Origin: JBJXGE01 sp046154185
GTDB taxonomy: Bacteria; Planctomycetota; UBA8108; UBA1146; JAJFFE01
Length of the DNA stretch: 64,000 nucleotides
Assembly: GCA_046154185.1 (NCBI GenBank)
Contig: JBJXGE010000001.1
Span: forward strand, 86,320 to 150,319
Direction of reading: 5' to 3'
Numbering within the stretch: the first letter of the stretch is position 1; every line of letters starts with the position of its first letter. Position numbers and translations under genes: made by a program. Below the pieces are notes generated by a model, which did no database searches, had not been told where the DNA came from, and was given only the letters and a program-made list of their open reading frames with translations. This document shows positions 34,909 through 44,528 of this stretch, in pieces.

Positions 34909-36957
34909 ATGCAAAGCCAGCGGCGAGATCATCGACGCGCGAGCGCGAACTTTGCGCGCCGCATCGGAATGTGCGGGCTCGTGCTCGCAATTTCGGCGGT
35001 GGGCTACGCTGCCGACCCGGTGACGGCGAGTACAACTGCTGGGAAAATCGCGCTCACCGAATGCGCCATAGATCGTGGGCAGCTTGGTGACGCCGAACGC
35101 TTTATCGACGAACTGCGCCAACTCATTCGGTCGGATGAACTCGCAGCGACGGCGCAGCTTTGGCTCTGCGAGGCAAAACTGCTGGCGGCCATCGCGAAGC
35201 TCCACGTTGCGCCATCGACCGCACGCGCGCGGTCGATCTCCCAACTCCTGACCGATGCACGCAAACTCGCTGTCGAAGCTCCGTGCGTCACTGGCGCGAT
35301 CGACTGCGAACTCACGCGTCTGGCGCTCGCCGAAGCGACGGATTCCACGCTAGATTCGGATGCCCGCTATCGCGCGTTCGAACGCGCAAGCGAGAGTGCG
35401 CAAGCGGCGCTCGCGCCCTGCCTCGGCACGAACCACTCGCACGTCGCCGACGCGCTCACTCTTCACGCGGAGCTAAGTCTCGAGCGCGGTTGGCTCACGG
35501 AAGCGCGCTCGGCCGCGGAGCGCGCGCTCGCAGATTCAAGCACGGAATTTGACTGGCGTGTGCGCCGCGTCCGCGGTCGGCTCGCGGAAGCCGCGGACAA
35601 CTTCCAGCAGGCGCTCGTCGAGTATGAAACTGCCATCGAACTCGTCGAAGCGCAGCGTCGCGCACTGCGCGCTGAGCCGCTCGGCGATGGCGCGTGGCTC
35701 GCGGCGCGATTGGCCCCGTATCAAGATGCGATTTTCGTCGCGCATCGACTCGGCGACGATCGCCGTGCGTTGCGGTGGGTGGAAACGGCGCGGGCTCTTT
35801 GGGCTCGGAACGGCGCCGATCGCGATGCTGCGACACCGGCCGAGTGGCCGCCGTTGCCGAACGACGCGCAGGCGCTCGTCCTCTTCGATACGGGCCGCGG
35901 ACTCATCGAGTTCTTGTTGCGTCCGGGTGCGGCGCTCCGAGCGACTCTCGTCGCGACGTCGCAATTGGAAATCGACCGGCGACTCGCAACGTTGGGACGG
36001 GACACATCCATCGCCGAGTGTTTAGCGACGCTCGGTTGGTTTTCGGAGCGGATCCTGGCGCCGCTCGGTCTCGAACGGAAACCGGTGGCCGCCGGCGAGC
36101 GCGCGCCGCGCCTCTTCATCGCTCCCTTCGGACGACTGCGCGCGATACCGTTCGATGCGCTCCATGACGGTCGCAGCTTCCTTGCCGAGGCGTACGCCGT
36201 CAGTCAATTCGCAAGTCTCGCACAGGCGCCGTGGAGCACCGCACGTGCGGAGTGGCCGCCCAAGGCGAACTCTATTTTGGAACTCGCGAACCCGGAACTC
36301 GCACCCGCCGTGCGATCCGGCGCGCGACTCGCGCCGCTCGAGCGCGGCGACGACGGTCTCGGTCTCTATCTCGATGGCTTGGCGAGCGCGGGCGGCACGA
36401 CTCCGGTCGTGTCGCGGCTCGTCGGCGTCGCTGCGAGCGAAAATTCGATGGTGAAGATTTCCGTCGGTCGCACACATGTGCACATTGCGAGCCACGGCGA
36501 CTTCGACCCGTTGCGACCGTGGCAGTCGGCGATCTACCTGGCGGCAGATGCGGATTTCGATGGCCGGCTCACGGCGCTCGAATTGCGCCAACTCAACCTG
36601 CGCGGCTGCGAACTCATCACCCTGTCCGGATGTGAAACGGGAATCGCATCGAGCGTCTGGGCCGACGACTTGGCCGGCCTCACGCAAGCAGCGCTGGCGG
36701 CCAACGCGGCGCGCGTCGTCGGCAGTTTGTGGCCGGTGACCGACCACGGCGCCCACGTGTTCATGTCGGAGTTTCACCGAGTGCTCGTCAGGTCACCGCC
36801 TGAGGAGGCACTGCGAAAAGCAAAGATGAAATTGTTCGCCGCCGCATCTGCGAATGGATGTTACTCTTCGGATGACGTTGTGGAAGCGTCCGAGCCAGTG
36901 GCCACGCTCCTCGATGGAGCGGCGTGGGTGCTCCTCGAGAATGGAGTTCGACCATGA
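34909..36957 (+). CDS. Exported TPR/CHAT-domain cysteine peptidase
   Basis: 682 aa from ATG at 34909; a hydrophobic segment MCGLVLAISAVGYAADP (21-37) after a basic stretch is a signal peptide. Residues about 45-290 are TPR-like helices (LSLERGWLTEARSAAERAL; EAADNFQQALVEYETAIELVE). The CHAT (caspase HetF-associated with TPRs) domain occupies about 310-680 and keeps the His529/Cys575 dyad in VHIASHGDF and LSGCETG. CHAT proteins are caspase/separase-like peptidases, and exported ones are less common than cytoplasmic ones. It is followed 58 bp on by a secretin, then two lipoproteins, all in the same direction, suggesting a shared envelope or export function. Confidence 0.88.
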   Translation: MQSQRRDHRRASANFARRIGMCGLVLAISAVGYAADPVTASTTAGKIALTECAIDRGQLGDAERFIDELRQLIRSDELAATAQLWLCEAKLLAAIAKLHVAPSTARARSISQLLTDARKLAVEAPCVTGAIDCELTRLALAEATDSTLDSDARYRAFERASESAQAALAPCLGTNHSHVADALTLHAELSLERGWLTEARSAAERALADSSTEFDWRVRRVRGRLAEAADNFQQALVEYETAIELVEAQRRALRAEPLGDGAWLAARLAPYQDAIFVAHRLGDDRRALRWVETARALWARNGADRDAATPAEWPPLPNDAQALVLFDTGRGLIEFLLRPGAALRATLVATSQLEIDRRLATLGRDTSIAECLATLGWFSERILAPLGLERKPVAAGERAPRLFIAPFGRLRAIPFDALHDGRSFLAEAYAVSQFASLAQAPWSTARAEWPPKANSILELANPELAPAVRSGARLAPLERGDDGLGLYLDGLASAGGTTPVVSRLVGVAASENSMVKISVGRTHVHIASHGDFDPLRPWQSAIYLAADADFDGRLTALELRQLNLRGCELITLSGCETGIASSVWADDLAGLTQAALAANAARVVGSLWPVTDHGAHVFMSEFHRVLVRSPPEEALRKAKMKLFAAASANGCYSSDDVVEASEPVATLLDGAAWVLLENGVRP

Positions 36958-37015
36958 ATGGACTGAGTCAATCCGCCGCCTTGCGTGGTTCCGTCAACCT
37001 TTGGAGGTTTCCGTG

Positions 37016-39478
37016 ATGTCCAACCGGTGCCAATGCTTCGCGCCGCTGGTCATCGCGGCGTCACTCTGCTTGTCCGCTGTGTTCGCGCCCGCGATGCTCC
37101 GCGCTCAGGCTTTACCCAACAAACTGACTTTCGTCGAGCTGCATCATGTGTCCGCGCAAGACGTCCTCCAGTTCTTGCGCGACGCGCCGGATTTCTTGCC
37201 GTTCATCACGAGCGGCGCGGTGCGCGCGATGCCGAGCAAGCAAAAGTCGCTCGTCGTCACCGCCAACCCCGAAACCACGACGGCGCTCATCCAGACTATT
37301 CGCGAATACGAACACCTGGAAATCCGCGATCGCGTTCGCATGGAACCCGTGCGCGTCAACTACGCCAACGTCTCGATGATCTTGGAATCGCTCGCGGCTG
37401 CCGGTATCTGCCAGGTTTGGCATCGCTCCGAGGAAGTGCAAACACACCAAGAAAAACAGGGCAACAACACGATCACGCACACGTACAAGCAAAACGTGTA
37501 TCAGCCCTACGACGCCGCTAAAGGAACGGTTGCGCTCTCGACCAGCCGCCCACCGATTCCGTATGTCATTGAAATTCCCCACGTCGATCCGATCGAGATC
37601 CCACCCGTAAATATGGGTACGGGACACGCGCAGAGTTCCTTCTCACTCGACTTTCCGCAGTCGCCATCGACCGAGGAACGCAACCGGGTGCTGGTGGTTG
37701 GCACGGATCAGGATATTGAAGCCATAAAAAGTTACGTAGCGCAGCTCGACCAGCCGGCGCGCCAAATCATGATCGAAGTGCAAATCGTCGAGTTGAACGC
37801 GAACTCGCTGAGTGACCTTGGCATCGACATCATTGCGGGGCAGCAACGCTACAACACCGTCGACTTCACGACGCCGGGACCCGGCGAACCGATTCCGCAG
37901 CCTTCCGATCCGTTCAACGCCATCACCCAAGCGGGGCTGTCGTTCTTGTTCGATGATGCGCAGGAAAAGCAATCAGGAAAGTTCCTCGCCGGCGTCCACG
38001 CGCTGATTCGCAACGGCGAAGCGATGATCAAGGCGCGCCCGAAGCTCTACACGCTTGACGATCGCCAGAATGTGCTGCATATCGGCTCGGAAGTGCCGAC
38101 TTTTCAGTCGACATCCGTGAATCGCGACATCGCGGGCGGGAACTTCGTGGAAAACGTCAACCAAGTCACGAAGCAGTACATCGGCATAACGGTCAACGTG
38201 CGGCCGCGCGTCAGTGGGCCGGAGGCCAACGAAGTTTCCATGCTCGTCGACATCCAAATCAACAACCTGACCGGCCGCGATCGGGTGTTCGAAGAAGATC
38301 TGCTCGGCGTCCCGACCATCGCGGTGCGCCAGTTTCGCGGCCAAGCGCGCATTAAGAATCACCGGCCGCTCATTCTCGGCGGTCTCATCCAGGAGGAAGA
38401 CGACACCTCCAACTACAAGGTGCCGTTGCTCGGCGACATCCCTTGGGTTGGCGATTGGCTCGGTCGTCGCAACAAGCGCCGGGTGCGCACCGAGATCATT
38501 CTGGTGCTAACGCCGCACATTCTGTCGGAGCGCGTGGTCGATCCGATCTCGACGCCGAAGGAGAGTCTCCACTTCGACACGTTCAACAGCGTGCTCTTCA
38601 ATGATAGGTACCTCCTAAAGGGACGCGACCTCGTCGGCATCGACCCCATCAGCAAAGCGCCGGCGGAGTCCTACACGCCGGAGCAAGCGCTCGACCTGAC
38701 GCTCCTCAACATCGTCAAACGGCGCGAACTCGTGCGCAAACTGCGGATCTTGGATGAGTACATCGGCGAAGCCGCGCTGACGCTTGGACTCTTCAAGCGC
38801 AGCTATCCGGAAAAGTCCGTGCGCTACTGGCCGACTGAAGAACGGAAGCTTTACTACCAAGCGGCAGCGATCGTGGTCGAGAACATTAAGTCGTTGAATC
38901 CCGACCTCAACTACGACGAAATCGTGCGCCCGCGGCGGGAGATCGTGCTGCCGACTTCGCCCTATCACGTGAGCTTGAGTTTCGACAAGCTCAAAACGTT
39001 TTACGAAAAGGGCGGCGAAGTACTGATGCGATCGGGCGGCGCACAGTTGAGTGACAACACCATCAAGTTGCTGAGCGAACTGTCGGGACACGACCTGCGC
39101 GAATTCGCCGACTTTGTCGACACCGCCGCGCGAAAGCGCGAAGACCACGGCGTTTTCGTCGAGGAGCTCGAGCGCTACGCGACGGGTTTGTTCCCCGAAC
39201 TCGCGGGCGCCCCGGCAGCGACGACCTATGGGGATGCGTTGCGCGCATGGTCAACGAAGGGGATTTCCTTTGTTGGCATTGCGACGCACCTCAAGAACCG
39301 ACTCGATGGGCAGTTTAGTACCCAGCCGCCGCGACTCGGCCGACTCGAAGAAGACTTACTGCGTTTCGCCAGCCGCAGCGTCAGCCTGGTGGAGCTCGGT
39401 CAACGGCTCATGGACCTCGACAATCGCTGGGAGCAGATCAACAGTAGCGCGGTCACCCGTCCGGTGCAGGGGTTGTGA
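37016..39478 (+). CDS. GspD-like secretin with long C-terminal extension
   Basis: 820 aa from ATG at 37016 (GGAGG eight bases upstream; an in-frame GTG at 37013 is also possible). The signal peptide is FAPLVIAASLCLSAVFAPAML. N-domains follow (LTFVELHHVSAQDVLQFL; LVVTANPETTTALIQTIREYE), then a secretin core with QIMIEVQIVELNANSLSDLG, a GGLIQEEDDTSNYKVPLLGDIPWVGDWL loop and TEIILVLTPHIL (about 500). About 320 residues beyond the core are unusual for a secretin and look helical (KLKTFYEKGGEVLMRSGG; LEEDLLRFASRSVSLVELG). It is distinct from PilQ and would form a second outer-membrane pore. Confidence 0.85.
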   Translation: MSNRCQCFAPLVIAASLCLSAVFAPAMLRAQALPNKLTFVELHHVSAQDVLQFLRDAPDFLPFITSGAVRAMPSKQKSLVVTANPETTTALIQTIREYEHLEIRDRVRMEPVRVNYANVSMILESLAAAGICQVWHRSEEVQTHQEKQGNNTITHTYKQNVYQPYDAAKGTVALSTSRPPIPYVIEIPHVDPIEIPPVNMGTGHAQSSFSLDFPQSPSTEERNRVLVVGTDQDIEAIKSYVAQLDQPARQIMIEVQIVELNANSLSDLGIDIIAGQQRYNTVDFTTPGPGEPIPQPSDPFNAITQAGLSFLFDDAQEKQSGKFLAGVHALIRNGEAMIKARPKLYTLDDRQNVLHIGSEVPTFQSTSVNRDIAGGNFVENVNQVTKQYIGITVNVRPRVSGPEANEVSMLVDIQINNLTGRDRVFEEDLLGVPTIAVRQFRGQARIKNHRPLILGGLIQEEDDTSNYKVPLLGDIPWVGDWLGRRNKRRVRTEIILVLTPHILSERVVDPISTPKESLHFDTFNSVLFNDRYLLKGRDLVGIDPISKAPAESYTPEQALDLTLLNIVKRRELVRKLRILDEYIGEAALTLGLFKRSYPEKSVRYWPTEERKLYYQAAAIVVENIKSLNPDLNYDEIVRPRREIVLPTSPYHVSLSFDKLKTFYEKGGEVLMRSGGAQLSDNTIKLLSELSGHDLREFADFVDTAARKREDHGVFVEELERYATGLFPELAGAPAATTYGDALRAWSTKGISFVGIATHLKNRLDGQFSTQPPRLGRLEEDLLRFASRSVSLVELGQRLMDLDNRWEQINSSAVTRPVQGL

Positions 39479-40263
39479 TGACGCGGAGCAAGTTCACGAG
39501 CGGTGCCTGGTGCGCGATCGTCGCATCCTTGGCGTTGGCGAGCGGCTGTCGCGCGCTGCGGCCCGAAGCGGAGCTCCTCAAAGAGATTCGCGAATCGACG
39601 ATCATTCCGAAACTCGGCAGCTACGACGAGAACGAGCAGCAGTGGGCGTATCAAAAGTTGCGCACCGCGCTCGACAAGGCGCCGGCCGAGACCATCGAAA
39701 TCCTGGCTGCGAGCTTGCGCGACCCCATCACCGATGACCGAACGAAGCTGGTCGTCGCGTGCCTTCTCGGCCGCGTGCCCGACGAGCGCGCGCTCCCCGT
39801 TTTGGTGAAGAACATCGGCGTTGCCAACGACTCGACGCGGGCGATCGTGCGCGACGCGCTCGAGCCCTTTGGCGTGCGGGTTGTATCGTCGATGGAGGAA
39901 GTGCTCGAGACGGGCGACGAAAGCGCGCGTGGCGCGGCGGCGGAAGTGTTGCACGACCTGCGCCGGCCGGAGGGTTTCGACGCCATGTGGCGGCGGTTGT
40001 CGGACGAAACCGATCCGGCGATCCGCTACGTGCTCGTCCTCGGCATCGCCGCCGATGACCGCACGCTGGCGCTCGAGCGCCTCATTCAAGCGAGTCGTGA
40101 CAGCGATTTGTTGGTGCGGGAGATTTGTTGGCAAGCGCTCACCTACCGAACGCAGCCACCCGACCACATCACCTTCGACCACACCGCGGAGCCGCCGCAA
40201 CGCGAAGCGCAGCTCGTCACGTTTCGACGTTGGCTCGAAGTTCAGCTCGCAGCGCAACGCTGA
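39478..40263 (+). CDS. HEAT-like repeat lipoprotein
   Basis: 261 aa. The ATG at 39478 overlaps the secretin stop by one base (TGATG); an in-frame GTG lies at 39475. The lipobox LALASGC gives Cys24 as the lipidation site. The rest is regular helical repeat sequence with HEAT-like spacing (LLGRVPDERALPVLVKNIG; ARGAAAEVLHDLRRPEGF; AIRYVLVLGIAADDRTLALE). I do not recognise a specific function. Translational coupling to the secretin suggests it acts with it, perhaps as a pilotin or scaffold. Confidence 0.8.
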   Translation: MTRSKFTSGAWCAIVASLALASGCRALRPEAELLKEIRESTIIPKLGSYDENEQQWAYQKLRTALDKAPAETIEILAASLRDPITDDRTKLVVACLLGRVPDERALPVLVKNIGVANDSTRAIVRDALEPFGVRVVSSMEEVLETGDESARGAAAEVLHDLRRPEGFDAMWRRLSDETDPAIRYVLVLGIAADDRTLALERLIQASRDSDLLVREICWQALTYRTQPPDHITFDHTAEPPQREAQLVTFRRWLEVQLAAQR

Positions 40264-40275
40264 CCGGCTCTCTTC

Positions 40276-41019
40276 GTGACAAACAACGGCACTGAGATGG
40301 GAGAACAACACTTGCCCACCATCCGATCGATTCCTCTGCTGCGGCGATGGCTCTGCGTCGCATTGCTACTCGCCGGCTGCGCGGGCACCGAACGCCAGAG
40401 CGTTCGACCGGGAATCAACAAGGAGTACCTCGACCCCGCACTCAACGTCGCGAAGCTCGATAAACGCTTCAGCGCTGAGAGTCGCGAAGTTTTCACTGAG
40501 CGGGCGCGCGTCGCCGCGTTGCTCGAACTGAAACCGGGCATGGCCGTCGCCGACATTGGCGCCGGCACCGGAATCTATCTGGAGCTGTTCGCGACGGCGG
40601 TCGGTCCAACGGGCAAGATCTTTGCGGTCGAAATCGCACCGCCCCTTGTGGACCACTTGCGCGAACTCGCACGCGTCAGCGGCTGGTCGCAGGTCGAAGT
40701 CGTCTTGTGTCGCGAGGATTCCGTTGAACTCCCGAACGCGGCGATCGACATCGCGTTCCTCTGCGACACGTACCATCACTTCGAGTACCCGCAAGCGACA
40801 CTCGCGTCGATCCACCGCGCGCTCCGACCTGGCGGACGACTCGTCGTCGTCGACTTCATCCGCGAAGCGGGCGTCAGTCGCGCGTGGGTGCTCGATCACG
40901 TGCGCGCGGGCGAAGCCGTCTTCGCCGCCGAGATCGAAGCCGCCGGCTTCGCGCAGCTACCGAAGCCAGACACGAGTTTTCTCATGGAAAACTACGTGCT
41001 GATGTTTCAGAAGCGTTGA
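40276..41019 (+). CDS. Lipoprotein with SAM-dependent methyltransferase fold
   Basis: 247 aa from GTG at 40276; other possible starts are ATG at 40297 and TTG at 40312 (after GGGAGA). A lipobox VALLLAGC places Cys35 (first-start numbering) at the mature N-terminus. Motif I VADIGAGTGI (91-100) and the later VDFIREAGVS/DTYHHFEYPQATLASIHRAL parts are a class I methyltransferase fold (the latter like the CDTYHHFE of methyltransferase_11/31). SAM is normally cytoplasmic, so an exported lipidated methyltransferase is unusual; it may have lost activity or use another cofactor. It is the last gene of the secretin cluster. Confidence 0.8.
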   Translation: MTNNGTEMGEQHLPTIRSIPLLRRWLCVALLLAGCAGTERQSVRPGINKEYLDPALNVAKLDKRFSAESREVFTERARVAALLELKPGMAVADIGAGTGIYLELFATAVGPTGKIFAVEIAPPLVDHLRELARVSGWSQVEVVLCREDSVELPNAAIDIAFLCDTYHHFEYPQATLASIHRALRPGGRLVVVDFIREAGVSRAWVLDHVRAGEAVFAAEIEAAGFAQLPKPDTSFLMENYVLMFQKR

Positions 41020-41094
41020 CGCGCTCGAGACTCGACGGTCGACATCATTGCCGAGCCAGGCCCCGGCTGAAGCACACGACCAAGTCGGAGTCGG

Positions 41095-42480
41095 TTAACG
41101 AAAAACCAGCCGCAGCAATCGTTCCCTTACGTCGAGTGCGTTGACACGCGATGCCGGCGCATCGGGCTCTGAGCAAATAAACACGGGACCAGCGTCGGGG
41201 TTCTCAAAGAGGCGGCCGTGCGAACCGCGCACGATCGAAGCGTCGGTGCCGATCACGTTCATCAGATAGCGAAAGCCGAGCGACTTCTTGAGCAGTGTGG
41301 CGGCGACACGCGCGCGCGGAAACTTGAGCTGGGGATCGATGAAGAGCTCCGTCGGGTCATAGCCGGGTTTGCGATGGATATCGACCGTCGTCGCGAAGTC
41401 CGGCCGCCGACTTTCGTCGAGCCAGTAGTGGTAGGCGAACCAGCAGCCCGGCGCCGCGACGAGAACGAGCTCACCGCTCCGCGGATGGTCTATGGCGTGC
41501 GCGCGTTGCGCGCTTCGATCGAGCACTTGCGCGACGCCGGATCGTGCCGAGAGCTCCCGCTGCAGGGGCGCGATGTCCGCGACCTCGCGCACATACACGT
41601 GCGCGATCTGGTGATCGGCGACAGCGAATGCGCGCGACGCGCCGCAGTCGAGGAGTTGCCCGTGACTCGTCTCTTGGACGCGCAGATAGCCGCGCTCGTG
41701 AAGCCAACGATTCACGTAGATCGGCTCGCGGACCGCCTCGATTCCGTACTCGGACAAGACGACAACCGCCGCGCCGCGCGCCATCGCGGCGTCGATGAGC
41801 CGGCCGGCCTCGCGATCGAGATCCCCCACCGCCGCCTGCGCGCGCGCGCCGTCGGGGCCGAAGCGTTGGTGGTCGTAATCGAGGTGCGGAAGATACGCGA
41901 GCAGCAGCGACGGATCATGCGCCGCGATCACGTCGATGCTCGCGTCGACGATCCAACGCGTCGAACGAATGTCGGCGGCCGGCCCCCAAAAGTTGAAGAG
42001 CGGAAAACCGCCGCGTTGCGCCTCGAGCGTACGCGCCAACTCGGGCGGCTCGGAGTAGAGGCCGGGGCGCTTGAGTCCGTTGGCGTAGTACTCGGGCCGT
42101 GGCGTCACGCACCACTTGACCGCCGCGTACATGTTGTACCACCAGAAAAGTTTCGCGCAGGTGAAGCTCGGGTCGCGACGCGACGCGGTCTCATAGAGCT
42201 TCTCGCCGGCGACGAGTCCGTTACTTTGTCGCCACATCATCACTTGCGCGAGGTCGCGAAAATACCAGCCGTTCGCGACGATCCCATGGCTGCTCGGCGG
42301 CGTTCCGGTGAGAAAAGTCGCTTGCACGCTGCATGTCAGCGCCGGCAACACCGGCACGAGCGGTGCCGCGAAACCGCGTTCCGCGACGGCGGCGATGCGC
42401 GGCGCGCGCGCGAGATCGCGCGGGCGTAGGCCGACGGCCAGCAGGACGAGAAGCTTCAGCTGCGGCCTACCTTTCGCCAA
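41095..42480 (-). CDS. AlkP-superfamily phosphodiesterase/pyrophosphatase family protein
   Basis: 461 aa, type I phosphodiesterase/nucleotide pyrophosphatase-like. Segments LPALTCSVQATFLTGTPPSSHGIVANGW (split: LTCSVQATFLTG, then SSHGIVANGWYFRD), RQSNGLVAGEKLYE, CAKLFWWYNMYAAV and LPHLDYDHQRFGPDG are strongly conserved in a widely distributed bacterial AlkP-like family. The usual first metal Asp (DGxRPD) is replaced in LLAVGLRPRDL, and the SDHG motif reads LSEYGI, so metal binding differs from classic members; both features occur in related family members I recall, so this is a variant rather than damage. No signal peptide is seen. It overlaps the dus stop by 14 bp. Confidence 0.8.
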   Translation of the reverse strand: MAKGRPQLKLLVLLAVGLRPRDLARAPRIAAVAERGFAAPLVPVLPALTCSVQATFLTGTPPSSHGIVANGWYFRDLAQVMMWRQSNGLVAGEKLYETASRRDPSFTCAKLFWWYNMYAAVKWCVTPRPEYYANGLKRPGLYSEPPELARTLEAQRGGFPLFNFWGPAADIRSTRWIVDASIDVIAAHDPSLLLAYLPHLDYDHQRFGPDGARAQAAVGDLDREAGRLIDAAMARGAAVVVLSEYGIEAVREPIYVNRWLHERGYLRVQETSHGQLLDCGASRAFAVADHQIAHVYVREVADIAPLQRELSARSGVAQVLDRSAQRAHAIDHPRSGELVLVAAPGCWFAYHYWLDESRRPDFATTVDIHRKPGYDPTELFIDPQLKFPRARVAATLLKKSLGFRYLMNVIGTDASIVRGSHGRLFENPDAGPVFICSEPDAPASRVNALDVRERLLRLVFR

Positions 42481-43531
42481 TCGGCGACTTGGCGATCGCT
42501 CGCACGCCTTCGCGTCGCGACGCCGTCAATTCGTCCGTGTCGGGAAAGAGTCGGTCGACAATCGCACGAAAATCCGCCGCATCGCGCGCGAGACCGATGG
42601 CCGCCCGAAACTCGCGGGCGCCGCGCACACCGGCCAAATACCGCGCGGCGAACTTGCGCATGCGAATGGTGCCGGCTGGATCGCCTTCGCGTTCAATCAA
42701 CTCCAAGTGATGCCGCAAGAGCTGCGCGCGCTGTTCGGCAAAACTCGGCGCCGATGGCGGCGGCTCGCCGCGCAATGCGGCCGCGATCTCGCGAAACACC
42801 CAGGGTTTCGAGAGCGCGGTCCGCGCCACCATCACGCCGGCGGCGCCGGTCCGCTCGAGCGTGCGCAACGCAGCGTCTGCGCCGTCGATGTTGCCATTCG
42901 CGATCACGGGGATCCGCACGCTCTCGACGACTTCACGGATGCGATCGAGGTCGACCGGCGCGCCATAGCCCTCTTCGGCGTTGCGACCGTGAACCGTCAC
43001 GGCCGCGGCGCCAGCATCCTCGGCGGCGCGCGCGACCGCCGGCGCCGTCGGCTGCGCGATGCAAGCACCGAGGCGGATCTTCGCCGTCACCGGAATGCCA
43101 CCTGCTCCACGCACGGTCGCGGCCACCAGCTTGTGAATGGTCGGCGGATCGCGCAACAACTCCGCGCCCGCGCCTTGTCGTCCCATGATGCGCTGCTTCG
43201 GACAACCGAAATTGAGATCGATGACCGAGACGCCGTACTCCCCTGCCAGTCGGCGCGCCGCCTCCTCGACCATTGCCGGCTCGCGGTCCCACAGTTGCAC
43301 TCCCAGCGGACGCGGCTCATCGCGCACGCCCTCGAGTCGCGCCGGTTGTTCTTGCTCGCCGCGAATCCACCCTCCCGCGGAGACCATCTCCGTAAACATG
43401 AGCCCGCAGCCGCCGAAGTCACGCAGGATGCGTCGATAGACCAGGTCGGTGAATCCCGCGATCGGCGCCGACAACACGCGCGATGCGAGTTCGAGTGAGC
43501 CGACGCGAAGCATCTGGCAGCGGTCGATCAT
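42467..43531 (-). CDS. dus: tRNA-dihydrouridine synthase
   Basis: 354 aa. FMN-dependent TIM barrel that reduces uridines in tRNA. Marks are VLSAPIAGFTDLVYRRILRD, VIDLNFGCPKQRIMGRQGAGAELL with the catalytic Cys in NFGCPK, VHGRNAEEGYGAPVDLD, and IANGNIDGADAAL. The QGxGAELL form and overall length fit DusB/DusC-like enzymes. The start overlaps the fumarylacetoacetase-family stop as ATGA. Confidence 0.94.
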   Translation of the reverse strand: MIDRCQMLRVGSLELASRVLSAPIAGFTDLVYRRILRDFGGCGLMFTEMVSAGGWIRGEQEQPARLEGVRDEPRPLGVQLWDREPAMVEEAARRLAGEYGVSVIDLNFGCPKQRIMGRQGAGAELLRDPPTIHKLVAATVRGAGGIPVTAKIRLGACIAQPTAPAVARAAEDAGAAAVTVHGRNAEEGYGAPVDLDRIREVVESVRIPVIANGNIDGADAALRTLERTGAAGVMVARTALSKPWVFREIAAALRGEPPPSAPSFAEQRAQLLRHHLELIEREGDPAGTIRMRKFAARYLAGVRGAREFRAAIGLARDAADFRAIVDRLFPDTDELTASRREGVRAIAKSPIGER

Positions 43532-44250
43532 CGTTCGTACCTGACGCGGTTCGTGAGGACGCCGAGCCCGGAGATCTCGATCGAGACCACGTCACCTTCG
43601 ACCAAGAACCGTTGCGGGTCGCGCGCGGCGCCGACACCGCTCGGTGTGCCGGTGAGAATCACGGTGCCGGGAAGCAGCGTCGCGCCGCGACTCAATTCGG
43701 CGATGAGCGTGCGCACGTCGAAAATCATGTCGCTGGTGGCGCCGTCTTGCACCGTCTCGCCGTTGAGCCGCGTCGAGAGGCGCAGCGCTTGCGGATCGGG
43801 GACGCGCGCGGCCGGAGTGATGGCGCGCAATAGCGGACAGAATGTGTCGAACGACTTGCCCCGATAAAACTGCTTGCCCGCGCCTTCCTTTTGCCACCAG
43901 CGCGCGGAGACATCATTGGCGATCGTGTAACCGAGCACGTGTTCGAGCGCCCGGCTCGGAGTGACATCGCGCGCCCGCTTCCCGATCACCACAGCGAGTT
44001 CGCCTTCGTAGTCGACTTGCGGACGATCCTGGCAGATCTTCGGTACGACAATGTCATCGCCATCGAGAATGACCGCCGCCGAACTCTTCGTGAAAACCAT
44101 CGGTCGCTCTGGGAGCGGCGTCTTTTGTTCGCGCGCGTGCTCGGCGTAGTTGAGGCCGATCGCCACGATCTGGTGAATGCGCAACGCATCGCCCGCCGGG
44201 GAACTCGCCACGCGCAGAAACGCGCCAAAGGCATCCAGCTCGAGTTGCAA
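43528..44250 (-). CDS. Fumarylacetoacetate hydrolase (FAH) family enzyme
   Basis: 240 aa from TTG at 44250, with GAAAGGA seven bases upstream; the frame is open far upstream but that part is antisense to the E1-beta gene and lacks family features. FAH marks: IVAIGLNYAEHARE near the start, VDYEGELAVVIGKRARDV (metal-binding Glu/Asp), LGYTIANDVSAR and GDVVSIEISGLGVLTNRV. FAH-fold enzymes cleave or decarboxylate diketo acids; the substrate is unknown. It overlaps dus by ATGA and sits downstream of the radical SAM/E1 cluster. Confidence 0.9.
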   Translation of the reverse strand: MQLELDAFGAFLRVASSPAGDALRIHQIVAIGLNYAEHAREQKTPLPERPMVFTKSSAAVILDGDDIVVPKICQDRPQVDYEGELAVVIGKRARDVTPSRALEHVLGYTIANDVSARWWQKEGAGKQFYRGKSFDTFCPLLRAITPAARVPDPQALRLSTRLNGETVQDGATSDMIFDVRTLIAELSRGATLLPGTVILTGTPSGVGAARDPQRFLVEGDVVSIEISGLGVLTNRVRYER

Positions 44251-44528
44251 GCGCGTGTCCTTTCTCGCCGGGGGAATTCCGCGAGCCGATTGTCGGCGGC
44301 GCCGACCGGGCTGTCCAGAACTTGAGATGACTTGCCGACTGAAACGAACTGCGCTCGGGCGCGTCATCGTGCGGCACGAACGAGAGCACAAACTTCTGGC
44401 GTGCCACGAGATTTTTCCGCAGCACGTTTTTCTTGCGAGACGCCGAGGCACCGCACGTTTCGCCCAGCGAGATCGGGCGACTTGGTAGAGCATCACAGAG
44501 TGTGCGGCGGGAGACAATGGCGGGTGCG

